In this document: piece after piece, positions 43,251 through 53,964 of the stretch | How the letters are laid out: the number at the start of each line of letters is the position of its first letter | Position numbering within the stretch: position 1 is the stretch's first letter | DNA from: Corbicula japonica | Taxonomy: Eukaryota > Mollusca > Bivalvia > Venerida > Cyrenidae | Length of the DNA stretch: 64,000 bases | Reading direction: 5' to 3' | NCBI GenBank assembly: GCA_038501625.1 | Contig: JAZAYU010000219.1 | Coordinates: 248,001 to 312,000 of the forward strand | The notes under the pieces: generated by a model | The model's input: only the letters and a program-made list of their open reading frames with translations | What the model was told of the DNA's origin: nothing | Databases searched by the model: none | Translations under genes and position numbers: made by a program

Positions 43251-44539
43251 TGGTCGTTATATTTATAGCCTTTAAATTATTGTTTTAAACTATCTGTTAG
43301 ACTACTATGCTGTCACGTTAGGCTTCTCTATCTATACCACCAGGTCTACAAGGAAGCCTATGAAGCGGTTATACGAAATCATCCACTTATTTTGTTATAA
43401 GTCAGTTACCCAGTTTTTCGGGTAACATGTTATTAGACCGTTTGACATGGATTCTGGTCATCTGAGGCACTTTCTGAAAATTTCTTTTTTAATAAGGTGG
43501 TTGATTTTCATGATTTTAATAACCTTTCCGGTATTTGAAGATACAAATAAATATTCATCGTGGATCGACTGTGCCTGATATTGTTTATGAAATACTGAAT
43601 CACTTAACTGTTTGTTAGAAATTAAATAACAAAGTTATAAACAAATGTTGTTTTTTTAACAGCAACAAATCCATATCTGCTATAAAAATTATTGAAAATC
43701 TTCCCAAATCGTTGAATCGGTCAAATTTAAATTGTTGCTGACCGGCCGTAGCGTAACTTGTGATTTATTTTATGAAAGACTTATATTGACACCAGCTGAC
43801 AAAGCTTCAAAGAATCTAAGTATAGTTTCATGGAAACAAAAATTCAAACTTAAAAAGAAGAGTTTAATAATACAAATGTTAACACACCGAGATATATTGT
43901 TGTTGCACACACACAAATTAACAAAATAATGAAATATACATATTACATGTATGAATAGCTACATTAAGAAAACACAGAATGTCCACCAGAAAGTGCAGGG
44001 AAAAGAGGACTTAAGATCATTTACAATTTCAAAAAGACACCACAAAAAAATAAACAAAATGAGAAATTGGGTAACCGCATAGGAACTGTCAGGGGATAAG
44101 CCAGGTTCAAATGTGCAATAACCTCGCACTTGCCCCTACAGGTTCCTAAATGAACACACAAGTACAAGTTGCCTTGGTGAGTTAACTCTGGTCCACGCCA
44201 CTCGAAAATGTCGAAGGTCCCTAAATAAGCAAACAAGTACAAGTTGGAATGTTGAATTAAATCTAATCCACCCACATCTCGACATTGGCATATAATTTAA
44301 TAGAGTATCATTATTTGTTTATTGTGCATTCAAATACAAAAAAAAATCATATCACGTTTGTTGTGGTTGACAACAATATTCCTTAACAGGGATAGAAAAC
44401 CTGCACAAAACTTCTGCAAGCTTCGAAAATAATAAAGTTATTTTAAGAAACTAAATATATTTATTGTGTTTTATTTTACATATTCATAGGTAAGCGATGT
44501 TTTCTTGTATTATATACTTTATACCAAAAGATTGTGTGC

Positions 44540-44712
44540 TCTTTGTTTCGGTGATTTTTCTTTAACTGCTTTTCTTAATGCCTAAATATTTGTTATCAAA
44601 ATTGAGATTAGATCTTTTAAATTCTATAGTTAAACTTTCTATTATCTAATTTTGATACCAAATATTTAGGCATCAAGAAAAGCAGTAAAAGAATAATCAC
44701 CGAAAACGAATG
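44540..44712. repeat. Foldback element, about 170 bp
   Basis: TTTCGGTGATTTTTCTTTAA pairs with AAAGAATAATCACCGAAAA, and CTTAATGCCTAAATATTTG with CAAATATTTAGGCATCAAG. Non-coding, between the two genes. Confidence 0.85.
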
Positions 44713-44715
44713 GAG

Positions 44716-44796
44716 ACAAATATCCATTTCAGCCAATTAGATGCTTGAGATTTGAGGCTGGTTTCCAATCACAGTTGAAATATCTTCATCCCAGGT
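44716..44796. repeat. Family B half-element
   Basis: Only the right arm remains (CATTTCAGCCAATTAGATGC ... GGCTGGTTTCCAATCACAG), in the intergenic region. Confidence 0.65.
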
Positions 44797-45272
44797 CAAG
44801 GTTTGAGCCGAAACACGACAGAGTAGAATTTTCATAAGACGCTTTTAAATATCATAGAATTATATTTCCTTTCAATTTGTGTTTCATTTATACTGGTGCG
44901 TATCATATTTCACGGATCATTTGAAGTTTAAACTTTAAATCGTGAAAAGGGTATAAGTATAAGGATATTTTTAGTTACTCGGCGTAATATTTGACATTAC
45001 AAAGTTCTGTTAAATAACCTTTTTATAATAACCCAAATGCTTTAAAGAACATTTGGGTCACGACTATGAAATATAAAACCGATTTCAATAGTTCGTTGCG
45101 TCAACACGACAATCGCAAAAGTGGGAGACAAAAAGTTTGAGGTATAAAAGATTTTCGTCACTTTTCTTAAATGCATACTGCTATCAGGACGAACAGAGTT
45201 AATGAAAATAATATTTTTCAAATTTAAACTTAAGAAGAAGATTTATTTTATTCATAAACTATTCCGGACAAC

Positions 45273-45458
45273 ATGGGTGAACAAGAGACGTTGAAAGATA
45301 CAATGGTAAAGTGGACTGAGGCAGTGACCGCACATAACGCGCAGAAATACGACGTCGCGCTGGACAAGTACGCTGAAATTACAGAAATCTCTGCAAGGAT
45401 GTTTTATAATATGGCTTGCGCTTATATCGCTCTGTATGATGCGGAAAGCGCTATTCAG
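45273..45458 (+). CDS. NCF2: NCF2-like exon 1 (TPR 1 start)
   Basis: This exon starts at ATG 45273 and encodes 62 residues: MVKWTEAVTAHNAQKY, then YNMACAYIALYDAESAIQ, the helical W-x-x-G/A-V and N-x-x-C-x-Y pattern of p67phox TPR1-2. It ends CAG/GTAAGA, phase 0. It is the first ATG in the frame before a typical TPR helix, so the start is well supported. Confidence 0.9.
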
Positions 45459-48400
45459 GTAAGATAATAAACATGTATCTACCTATTTTCTTCCTGATGT
45501 CTCCAGGTGTTTATTATTTTAGCCTATGTTTGTCTTCACCCTTGACTATATTGTCTTTCCTTTTGAAATTACTTATAATTACATATAAACTCGGCTAAGA
45601 AAATTTTACAATCGTATAATTTATTTTGCTGTGAATAAATATCGCGCAGATGTCTGAAAAAAAAACCTAACGTTTCGCCTGGACGTCATTCGCCAAATTT
45701 CGATCAATCGTATGAAAAATAACATAGATATTTTTTCAGTGAAGTTTGAAATACGCGCATTTTCCCAGAAGAAAAATACTCGAAAATACATCCCTTGCTT
45801 TGTAAACGAATTATAAGATAGTTGGAAATGTAACTGGGAACAAAAAAAAATAAAACAAATTTTGGTGACTTGTCTCAAATCTCAAGTAGGTAAATGGCTG
45901 AAATGGATACCAGCCGCTATTTCAGCCAGTCAGTTGCTTGAGATTTGAGAATATTCTCCAGAATTGTTTTATGAACTTGGGCCCAGGTTTGTACTTGAAA
46001 TATACCAAATATAACGTTTAACATGTATGCCATAAGGACACTTAGCTCGGAATGAATATCTAATCATACACAACAAAAAAAGAAAAGAGAAGAAAGATAA
46101 AAGCGTCAGTTGCTTTCAAAATGACTAACTTATAACCACTGAATAAAATAACGATAAGCATCTCAAGACCTTAACCTTATTTTATATTAAACTTTTAACT
46201 GTTATGCTCCAGTACCCATAGATAATTCTATCACGCAATGTTAAAATAACATTAGACATTTGCTTGAGAAAAGTATATCTAGGTTCAATGCATCTAATGT
46301 TACCCATCTAAATGGTATATAATATTTCATTTACACTTTTAATTTTCTGATGTTGACAGTATCTAACTTTTATAAGTTAAACACAAAAACTGTAAAGGCA
46401 CAATTCATCTATCAAAATTATTTATTTTTACATGTGCGCAATATCGCAGTACATTTACTTGTTTTTCTTACAAAGAACAACAAAATAACAACACAAAAAA
46501 ACGTTAAATAAAATAGCCGTGTGCTTGCAAACCGCACCTAATGATTTGTGACCTATGTAGACTGATGCAGACCCAGATAACCTTGTATTGCTTGATCAAG
46601 GTCTATGAAACATCGCCTTCAAAATTGCGTTTCTTATTACTATCTCCGCGTGGCATCTTATTTTCGTTTGTTCTTTACTCTGCGTTATTTCGCGGTGTGA
46701 GTTTTCACTTGGCGAAATAATGAAAATTCGCCATGCGTAAAGACGCCATAATAACTTTTCAAAAAAGCTTTTTCCTAGCTTTTGAAAAATATTCAACCCA
46801 ATAAAGTTTTCAAAGACATACACAGATGTTCGCACGCAATGAATGCTAATTAGAGTAAGAAATGAGTAGGCCTAAATCTTGCTAAGCTGGCCCCAAAACA
46901 GAATTTCAAATATGTTATAATTTGATTTTTGTTCTGCTTTTTTTTCAGTGTTTGTCGAAAGCTGTTGAAAAAGATAAACACTTGGCAATTGCATTTTTCC
47001 TTCGTGGAACATTGCATTTACAAACACAGAAGTGAGTTTATTTAGAATTTATTTTTTTTTGTTATCAGTTAGGCGTTTTTGGTTTTCAGTTAGGCGTTTG
47101 TGTTTTTCAGTTAATAGGCGGTTTGTGTTTTCATTTAAGCGTTTTGTTGGTTTTCAGTTAGGCATTTTTGGTTTTCATCAGTATGTCAATTATCATAGGT
47201 TGTCTATGGTTCTGATTGTTCGATTTTTGCATAGCACCCAACTGCAAGCGCCTTAGAGAGACGCTGCCAAAGGTTCTCCGTGGCCTGGTGGTTAAGGTTG
47301 TAAACAGTAAATCACAGGCTTCTAACACCTGTGGGTTCGAGTCCTCTTGGAGTCACAATCTTTGTTTAGAAACCTGTCCAGCTAGCTAAAATAGAATGTC
47401 AGTGGTTTTACCTAGGTGCTCGTCCGTGACTACAATAACGCCCGCAGAAGAATTGAAGTCACTTAAATATGGGTTAAAGACGAATAAACCTTATATCTAT
47501 CTAATGTAGGATAGGCCTGGAACGGTCAGCAAGCTAAAGCCCAAATTCATGGAAAGTACTAATTCGTGTTAAAGGCCGTCTACAGTCATCATTGCACGTA
47601 CATTGATAAAAAAAATTGCCAAAATCTCTCTAACGGCAGTATGCTGTTCAATGAAACTTTGCACAATATATATTGTTAATGGTTCTTTATTTTGTATGTG
47701 TTAAAACACGTTAGAACGATAAAGAAAAGTAATTAGATCTAAAAATTCCCTAAAACTCTATTTAGATAAATTTACAAAAACTAAACAAAATTATATGGTA
47801 CTGACATCAATTTGTTTTGTCCTATTGACTTCCATATGCCAACAATTTGAGATATTTGTAAAAGTGTATTTGACCTTGAATTTCCTGGTCACGGTCACTT
47901 TATGGTCGCGTAAATGGGTGACAATATTTGATTTCTCCCTTCATAATTGAAAGTTCTTTAAAAAAAGGACACACCGTATTGATGTGACGATCATAATACT
48001 CTTGAGGGTTTTTAAAGTAATGTTTAGTGTTGTTTAGTTTTTGTAAAATTATGTATATAAAAATTTAGGGAATTATAAGTCTAGCTAATATTTTACTACT
48101 CTTTTCTTAACGAATGTAAAATAAAAATACACAAATAACGAATATATGTGCAAAGTTTTATGAAACTGCATTTTGCGATTACATACATTTTAATATTTTT
48201 AATTTTTATTGATGGCGTTGCAATGCAGACGACAGTTAAAGATTATTTCGTTCTCCGATATTCTTTACTTTTTAAAGGAATTTACTTTTATAAAAAAACT
48301 TACTTAATAGATTGTTCAATACGTTTGAAGAATTTGTCTCTATACACAAAAAGTTACTAAAATACCAGCACCCACTTTGGTATATTACAGAGAGAATCTT

Positions 48401-51400
48401 GCAATTAATGATCTGGAAGCGGCTAAAGTTTTACTCCGCGGAAATAACTTCATAGATTATAAACAGCTAGGTCTGCTGTGTAGACTGTACAGTTACCAGG
48501 TAAGCTGTTTGTTTTCATCCATCCACCAAGCCGGTGCAAACCCGCAGGGATTTAACCATTTCATCTATATATATATTATGCCTTAATGGCATGAGTGAAC
48601 AGTGTACATCCAGATCAGCCGGCATATCCGGGCCAGTTCAGGATATGCACTGTTTGTTTTTTAATTTATCAGGTTATTTCTGATCAAAAACGCAGATGTA
48701 CCGGCTGATCTGGATCTACACTGGTCGCACAGGCATAAAAGGCGTTGTATATTTAGTAAAGGGTTGAACAAGCAAGACAGTAATTATACTCTATCTGGAG
48801 AAAAAAATCTGGAGCACTTAGACATTTCACCTTAGGGGAAGAGTAGATATAACTAATTCAGAGGAAGAGTAGATATAACTAATTCTTGCCTGCTGGATGG
48901 AAATTAACTAAATGTTTTGGATACTGGTCTTCGTTCTTTCTTAGTAAAGTGTAAGTTATATAGATTTGGTCGTTTTGGGGATATTAAATATTTTTTCCCA
49001 GTGATGGAAACTCATCTCGAAAACTTGGCGATATCAAAATTATAAAAGTGTCTGTCAGAATGTCAATCATTGTAGGGACTGTATATAGTCATACTTGAAC
49101 ATTCCTTTCTTGGGGTGGGGATACGAATGCTACCGGTATGTACTGTTTCTGTATCTATCACGTTCGGCTAGGCGATGTCGCCGCATTTGTATGGCTTTGA
49201 ACTTATATATACATTCAAATGTACTAGCATTAAAACCATATTTCGGATGAGAATTTTATATAAAGTCTTGCACAAAGGTTATACTCAACGGGTACTTAAA
49301 AGAACCAGGGACGATTCTGGAGTTAGAGAGTTCAACGTGTAATCCATTATCCACACAAATCTTACATGACCAACGTCGCTTATATGGGTTTCCGGCAGAC
49401 ACGACGAATTTAACGCAAACGAGGGAACAAAGTCTTTTATTTGAGACCAATGTTATTTGAAGCACTGAATGGTTTAATAATTCAATACATTAACTTCCGA
49501 AGCACCCTGTATAAACTATAACTGAACTGACCTAAATTCTAAGAAAAGAGAAACTGTTTTTAAATACCTGCCTGCCAAGGGTTACTGCAGTGTGATTATT
49601 TTTTTATTTATTGTTAGTATATGAATGTGTATATATGTATTTATGTTGATACACACATGATCATACTGTGAATAGGCTACTGTTTGTAACTGACTTTGTT
49701 AAATATGTATTTAATATTCTATGTATGGATGAGGAACTTTGTTAAAGTCCAAATAATAAAATGTCTATTCTGTTCTGTTCTGTTATTTGCCTGCATCTGT
49801 GCCTTTCTTACAGATTGCGCATAACCTGGCTGAAGCAAATGCACGCACCGGAAGAAAGAATGAAGCTTGTCGTCTGCTGACAGAGGCGCTACATGACGCA
49901 GACGATTGTCAGAGGAAGTCGCTTTTGATTGCCTTACAAAGAATTGAGGTATCGTATTGCAGATTGTGACGTCAATCTCATTTGGTTACGTGGAACAATT
50001 GTGAATTGATATTGTAAATCGTAAAATTTAGCCGATCACATTGAAATACTCATGCTCGGGGTTACCTTTTTTGGAAAGTAATTTGTAGCCAAAATATCTG
50101 TATTGCAACAGGGACGGACCTGGCTATAGACAAAGATTTACCTTAACATTGAATTTGGACTAAGTTTTAAATTACATAAAGGGGTAAGCAGCAGCAATTA
50201 CTCTTCTGGATATCCGGTAAGTTGACTGGTTTTAGGGTCACAGTGTACTGGTGATACATGTGCAAAAAATACCTGGGTACTGGGTACATGTAATAGGAAA
50301 TTTCAATTTAACTAACAAGTCTTTGATCAGTTATGAGATCAAATCTTACATCTTTACAAAGGCAACAAAATGAAGTCCTGTCACCATTCAGCTGCTTCAG
50401 ATAATATCAGTGCGCGATCTCAGTGACCGTGTGTCAAACTTTGTTTATTAATTTAGATGTTAATATATGACAGTAGCGTTGTTTGTGCCGTGGGGCGGCC
50501 GTAAAATGTCTCCCCGTACTGTAAGCATTTACCAACTTTGAAGGTCTTCAAGCACAATATATAAAATTTGTTTGTGCAAATATTGAGTTGAGCTCAACCC
50601 GGGGCTAGGCGGCGTGGGCAGTAATATGCATTCCCATTACTGCTCATCAAAAGGCTCAATCAAACCGAGCCTGCAATATTTTGATAGTTGTCGTGTTCAA
50701 TGGCTTTTTAAGTTCCATTTTCATATATTTCAATATCACAGTAGCGTTGTTTGTGTCGTGTGGCGGCTGTAAAAATGTCTTCCCGTACAAAATGTTTTCT
50801 TTCCATATTCATACTTTTGTAATGGTTTCAGGATGGTCGCGTGGACATGGTTACACATCTGATGGTGACGACGACTCGGATCTTCTCACCACCCAAGTCT
50901 GTGATGGAGAATCTGGGCAAGAGAGAAATCGTGAGAAAAGCTAAAGTTGTTACGGCTGCTGATTGTAACGACCAAAGTCCGGGGTTTGACGGCATGAAAC
51001 GGGTATTTTTAAAAAGCATATTACTGGCAATTTAAAATTAAGGATAGCTCATTGAAATGTTTCAAATTCCTGAATACACATTTCCATTTGAAATTATATA
51101 CATGTATCCGTTAAAATTGATGATTAACAAAGATTATTTAGGTTATTATAAAAACGTTATCTGACTATAAAGCCATTTTTGCACCTTGAACAACTTCAGG
51201 CGGTTGTGTATCGTGTTTCTTAGATCAATTGTTTCATGTGATAATGTTTTTTTAAGTGTCATTTCATACGTTATAGGATGTTTTTTTCTTTTTAACGAAA
51301 TATAATAATTTCGTTTTAACGAAATATCATTACGTTTAAACGAGAATAAAAAACAACGAAATAATATCTTTAAAAAGGAATAAAAAATGTCACTTAAGAG

Positions 51401-52570
51401 GCTACGTTCAATAATAATCTGCTAACGAGTTTAGATTCAAGTGAACCAGACACCAGCTTTTACGCTAATAATGTTGAAGATTCCAGTGTTTTTGTTAGAA
51501 CGGTATTTATTACTGGGTTTCAGGTTGATGAGTTACAACGATCTCCACAGATCTACTCAAAATTTCCACTCAGTCCTTTAGCCGCAGTGCGGCGATTTAT
51601 GAAAGTCCAACAACCAAAAGATCCGAAGCAATCCGAACTTAGAGTTAACAAACGTAATATTGGCATGAAAATGTGCAAGTCGATGAGTGATCTTCGACAA
51701 GAGGAGAATTTGCAGTCTTCAACGACGGACACAAAAGTGAATTCAAGTTCTTTCCTACCAATTAGGCGTTTATTTCAGAAAAAGAAGTCCGATGACGTAA
51801 ACACAGGAAATGCCGTGGGTATACGATGCAATCAATCAGCCGGAGATTTTACAAATACTAAAAGTCCTGTACTTAAAAAAATTCCACGAAGTCCAATGAC
51901 AGGTGTGCGAAAACTTCTATACAATAAACAGAAAAGCAAAAGCATCGATCACGTGACAGAAGATCACGTGTTTCCAGTTCTAACAATGCGTGGGGCCATG
52001 TCTTCTTCATCGGAAAATTTAAGTAGTGGGGATGACACTTTGCTTGGGCATAGGTCTAGATCGGAAAACAGCCTTGTCGATCAAGGTCAAGGTCAAAGGT
52101 CTTATGAAAGACTACAAAGAAGGTCGCTTGGGTCAACATTTGGAGATTACTCGACAGTCGTCGGACGGACTCTTTCTCTCTCTTGCGATGTGTTGACGTC
52201 CATAGCAACACCAACGGAAGATGAAATGTATGTTAACGGACCGTTTGATGACGAAGTATTTGATTCCCATGCGCATTTTTACATAAACACGGACAATGAA
52301 CGTGAAGCTGACAGTAAACAAAATGATGACGTCATCACAGACAGTAAGGATGCAAATAAGACATCTAAAGGATATCTGAAACCGGTGCTCATCAATGATG
52401 ATAGAGGAAATTGTGGATTCACAGGAAAGGAATGCACGTCTGCCAAACATTCGTTACAGACTTTTAAGGCGGAACTTTCAAATATGCTTGATAAGGTTCC
52501 TAAAAAGAACCGACCCCCACCACCCTCGTACCCTCCTCCGCCACTTCCTCCACAAATCGTCATTACATAA
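45273..52570 (+). CDS. NCF2: p67phox/NCF2-like NADPH oxidase activator, lacking SH3 and PB1 domains
   Basis: Exons: 45273-45458, 46949-47031, 48391-48499, 49814-49948, 50832-51002, 51524-52570. All are GT-AG and in phase, totalling 576 aa. p67phox binds Rac-GTP through its N-terminal TPR domain and switches on gp91/NOX2 at the membrane via an activation domain. Residues 1-175 are TPR-like. LRGNNFIDYK keeps R106, N108 and D112, corresponding to human R102, N104 and D108 that contact Rac. Residues 205-216 (VRKAKVVTAADC) align with the activation domain, with V210 at the position of human V204. The remaining 348 residues are Ser/Lys-rich and end in a polyproline tail (RPPPPSYPPPPLPP), with no SH3 or PB1 visible. 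NOXA1 is the alternative family name. Confidence 0.88.
45868..45985. repeat. Family B foldback, diverged, in NCF2-like intron 1
   Basis: CTTGTCTCAAATCTCAAGTA and CAGTTGCTTGAGATTTGAG arms around AATGGATACCAGCCGCTATT. Confidence 0.75.
46949..47031 (+). CDS. NCF2: NCF2-like exon 2
   Basis: This 83-nt exon follows a long T-tract with TTCAG and encodes CLSKAVEKDKHLAIAFFLRG then TLHLQTQ. DKHLA(V/I)A(Y/F)F-RG is nearly identical to the p67phox TPR2 signature. The donor is AA/GTGAGT, leaving two bases. Confidence 0.93.
47266..47520 (+). mobile_element. tRNA-derived SINE
   Basis: A tRNA-like head (box A TGGCCTGGTGGTTAAGG, box B GGGTTCGAGTCC) is followed by a body with CAGTGGTTTTACCTAGGTGC and GACGAATAAACCTTATATC, then short CTAT repeats. 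SINE layout. The conserved-core superfamily is not assigned. NCF2-like intron 2. Confidence 0.75.
47565..48240. repeat. Long-arm foldback element (family D), copy 2
   Basis: Left CTACAGTCATCATTGCACGT pairs with right GCAATGCAGACGACAGTTAA; further inside, AAAGAAAAGTAATTAGATCT and the inverse of AAGTCTAGCTAATATTTTAC, and CAAAAACTAAAC with GTTTAGTTTTTG. About 680 bp, non-coding, in NCF2-like intron 2. Confidence 0.75.
48391..48499 (+). CDS. NCF2: NCF2-like exon 3, Rac-binding loop
   Basis: This 109-nt exon encodes ENLAINDLEAAKVLLRG then NNFIDYKQLGLLCRLYSYQ. LRGN-x-x-IDYK is the beta-hairpin insertion between TPRs that binds Rac in p67phox. The acceptor is ATTACAG and the donor CAG/GTAAGC. Phase fits both sides. 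Confidence 0.93.
48556..48763. mobile_element. Family A MITE in NCF2-like intron 3
   Basis: TTAA 48552-48555; ends CCATTTCATCTATATATA and GTATATTTAGTAAAGGG. Begins only about 55 bases after the exon 3 donor. Part of hairpin 2's left arm is deleted. Confidence 0.78.
49814..49948 (+). CDS. NCF2: NCF2-like exon 4, last TPR
   Basis: This 135-nt exon encodes IAHNLAEANARTGRKNEACR then LLTEALHDADD and KSLLIALQRIE. It is the terminal TPR helix pair, matching the NIAFMYAKKEEWKKAEEQL region. The acceptor is TTCTTACAG and the donor GAG/GTATCG, phase 0. Confidence 0.9.
50465..50800. repeat. Interspersed repeat family H, fragments in NCF2-like intron 5/exon 5 flank
   Basis: ACAGTAGCGTTGTTTGTG occurs twice (about 50471 and 50739), followed by GGCGGCCGTAAAATGTC and GGCGGCTGTAAAAATGTC; CAATCAAACCGAGCCTGCAA is the inverse of the motif at 43.16 kb. 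Confidence 0.65.
50832..51002 (+). CDS. NCF2: NCF2-like exon 5, activation domain
   Basis: This 171-nt exon encodes RIFSPPKSVMENLGKRE then IVRKAKVVTAADCNDQSPGF. It aligns with KLFRPNE...LAKKDYLGKATVVAS of p67phox, the segment needed to turn on NOX2 electron transfer. The acceptor is GTTTCAG and the donor is CGG/GTATTT, which is weaker than the others. Confidence 0.87.
51524..52570 (+). CDS. NCF2: NCF2-like exon 6, long disordered C-terminal region
   Basis: This 1047-nt terminal exon in phase 0 opens VDELQRSPQIYSKFPLSPLA and runs 348 codons to TAA at 52568. It is rich in Ser, Lys and Asp, with repeated basic/Ser motifs (KSMSDLR, RKLLYNKQKSKS, GHRSRSENS) that look like phosphorylation targets. 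It ends KNRPPPPSYPPPPLPPQIV, a potential SH3 ligand. No SH3, PB1 or other folded domain is recognised. Confidence 0.85.
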   Translation, partial: VDELQRSPQIYSKFPLSPLAAVRRFMKVQQPKDPKQSELRVNKRNIGMKMCKSMSDLRQEENLQSSTTDTKVNSSSFLPIRRLFQKKKSDDVNTGNAVGIRCNQSAGDFTNTKSPVLKKIPRSPMTGVRKLLYNKQKSKSIDHVTEDHVFPVLTMRGAMSSSSENLSSGDDTLLGHRSRSENSLVDQGQGQRSYERLQRRSLGSTFGDYSTVVGRTLSLSCDVLTSIATPTEDEMYVNGPFDDEVFDSHAHFYINTDNEREADSKQNDDVITDSKDANKTSKGYLKPVLINDDRGNCGFTGKECTSAKHSLQTFKAELSNMLDKVPKKNRPPPPSYPPPPLPPQIVIT

Positions 52571-52611
52571 CTATTATCTTAGTGTGCATGCTGTATTTTT
52601 CAACGTGTCAC

Positions 52612-52775
52612 AATCACGTGGTTACTTAAGTTATGCACCGCGTGGTTATTTTATTTATGCATCGCGTGGTTACTGTAGGTATGCATCACGTGGTTACTGT
52701 TGGTATGCATCACGTGTTTACTGTAGGTGTGCATCACGTGGTTACTGTAGGTGTAAAGCACTTGGTTACCTTAGT
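52612..52775 (+). repeat. 22-23 bp minisatellite with CACGTG in the NCF2-like 3' UTR
   Basis: About seven imperfect units of roughly GCATCACGTGGTTACTGTAG follow the stop codon. Several contain the palindromic E-box core CACGTG. The short ORFs in the array (RGYCRYAS-type and HHVVTVG-type) are products of the repeat, not genes. Confidence 0.85.
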
Positions 52776-52912
52776 TTATGCCGTGTACATGTCATGTGTA
52801 CTTTTAAAATACTGTTTATATAAACCAAGACCGGAAGATTTTGTTGCTGTTAAGCATATGATATGCTCATTAAGTAACGACTTTCTTGAAAAATAACTAA
52901 CAGCAAACTACT

Positions 52913-53024
52913 AATAAAGCATAATAAAAATGTATAAATTTGTTTTTTGTTGTTATCAAGTTAATAATTATGTATGTTCAGCTGTTAACACCAACATCAC
53001 ATTTTAAGATTGATTGTCAATAAA
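52913..53024 (+). terminator. Candidate polyadenylation signals of the NCF2-like gene
   Basis: AATAAA occurs at 52913-52918 and at 53019-53024, 340-455 bases after the stop and in A/T-rich sequence. Either could serve; no transcript evidence is available. Confidence 0.5.
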
Positions 53025-53029
53025 CATGG

Positions 53030-53782
53030 ATGTCAAATAATAGTTTATAGTCACCTATAAAATTTTGGTTTTGTGTTTAATGTTATTTCTCAAAATGAAT
53101 TACATTCTAAGAGATTGTTGACTGCTTTCGACAGTCTTTTTTGGAAGTAATTGTAAATAACAGTGGAAGTATAGGAAGTTTGTTTGGCTCAAAATAGACT
53201 TTCTACTTTATATTGCCTTTTGCTTGACATTTTTCTTGTCTCGTCTTGTCTTATTTTAAATTTATATGATGTATAATTGACATATCAAACATCAAGAACA
53301 TATTTGTTATGTTGTATCAATGACATATCAAACTACAAGAAAGTTTGAAGTAAAAAAAACAAATGAACATCAATTGGTGAAATTAGGATATCAAACACTC
53401 GACCCACTTCCACTCTATTATATGACAGTAAATACCATTTGAAAATCTTTTTAAAGCACGGTTAAGGTTCACACTTGCACTTGACGGAGATCCAGGTATA
53501 TTGTTTACAAACCTATTTTTGAAAGACAACCATTATATAGTTTTTATCTAACGAGAGAAAAAAAGATTTTGTTTACAGTAATAATAAAAGTAATAGCACA
53601 CAAGAACATGAACAATAAATGGGCATGACTGGAAAATAAAATTACATCGGAACCGATTTTGAAATTTCAATTCCTGTAAAAAGTCAATTGAACATTTTTG
53701 CAACTAGTAACGTGTGACTAATTACCAAGCATGCCTGGTGCTGTAAAATATAATGCCTTTTCTTTTCGAATTCACAGACGAG
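53030..53782. other. Downstream of the NCF2-like gene: no gene
   Basis: A/T-rich. GACATATCAAAC occurs twice (53279, 53326). No tRNA or repeat until the LTR element. Confidence 0.5.
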
Positions 53783-53920
53783 TTTCACAGAGTGAGAAAG
53801 AATGTGCAGCCAGACCGGGACTCGAACCCGGTAACCCTCGCTTACAGGGCGAGTGCTCTCCCGACCGAGCTATCCGTCCGCATCTTCTCCCCAGATAGTG
53901 AATAGATTCGTATCGCGACA
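53783..53920 (-). repeat. 3' LTR of the non-coding retroelement
   Basis: 138 bp, opening TGTCGCGATACGAATC in minus orientation. It contains the same tRNA-like sequence and the TCTTTCTCACTCTGTGA end. The outermost bases have decayed from CA to AA. Confidence 0.8.
53808..53882 (-). ncRNA. tRNA-like sequence inside the 3' LTR
   Basis: Same arrangement as the 5' LTR copy: ATAGCTCGGTCGGGAGAGC (D-arm GCTC/GAGC intact), anticodon loop CCTGTAA between CTCGC and GCGAG, and T-arm CCGGGTTCGAGTCCCGG with full stem pairing. The acceptor has one A-G mismatch plus wobble pairs. A tRNA scanner would probably call it with a low score. Confidence 0.6.
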
Positions 53921-53964
53921 TATTCTACCAACTATTTGGAATTCGTCCTCGAAGAGGGTATTTA

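Larger units (their letters stand above)
40600..45272. other. Region between the divergent genes
   Basis: Must contain both promoters, but no TATA or initiator can be pinned down. It holds the 180-bp duplication, family H, a foldback and a family B half-copy, and no ORF with recognisable similarity. Confidence 0.55.

Noticed and set aside
47270..47360. tRNA gene
   Set aside because: Only box A and box B fit; the stems are poor and a SINE body follows.
378..48586. Dozens of 60-100 codon ORFs with DPDQ...RLIWIYTV-type peptides on both strands
   Set aside because: They coincide with the hairpin arms of family A MITEs; both strands read similarly because the elements are palindromic. Not genes.
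52133..52823. ORFs in other frames over NCF2-like exon 6
   Set aside because: The exon 6 frame fits the upstream exon phase; the others are shadows or extend into the 3' UTR minisatellite.
53808..53882. Functional tRNA-Thr gene
   Set aside because: It is in an LTR, the acceptor stem is mismatched, the base before the anticodon is C not T, and a diverged copy lies in the other LTR. Treated as tRNA-like promoter sequence.
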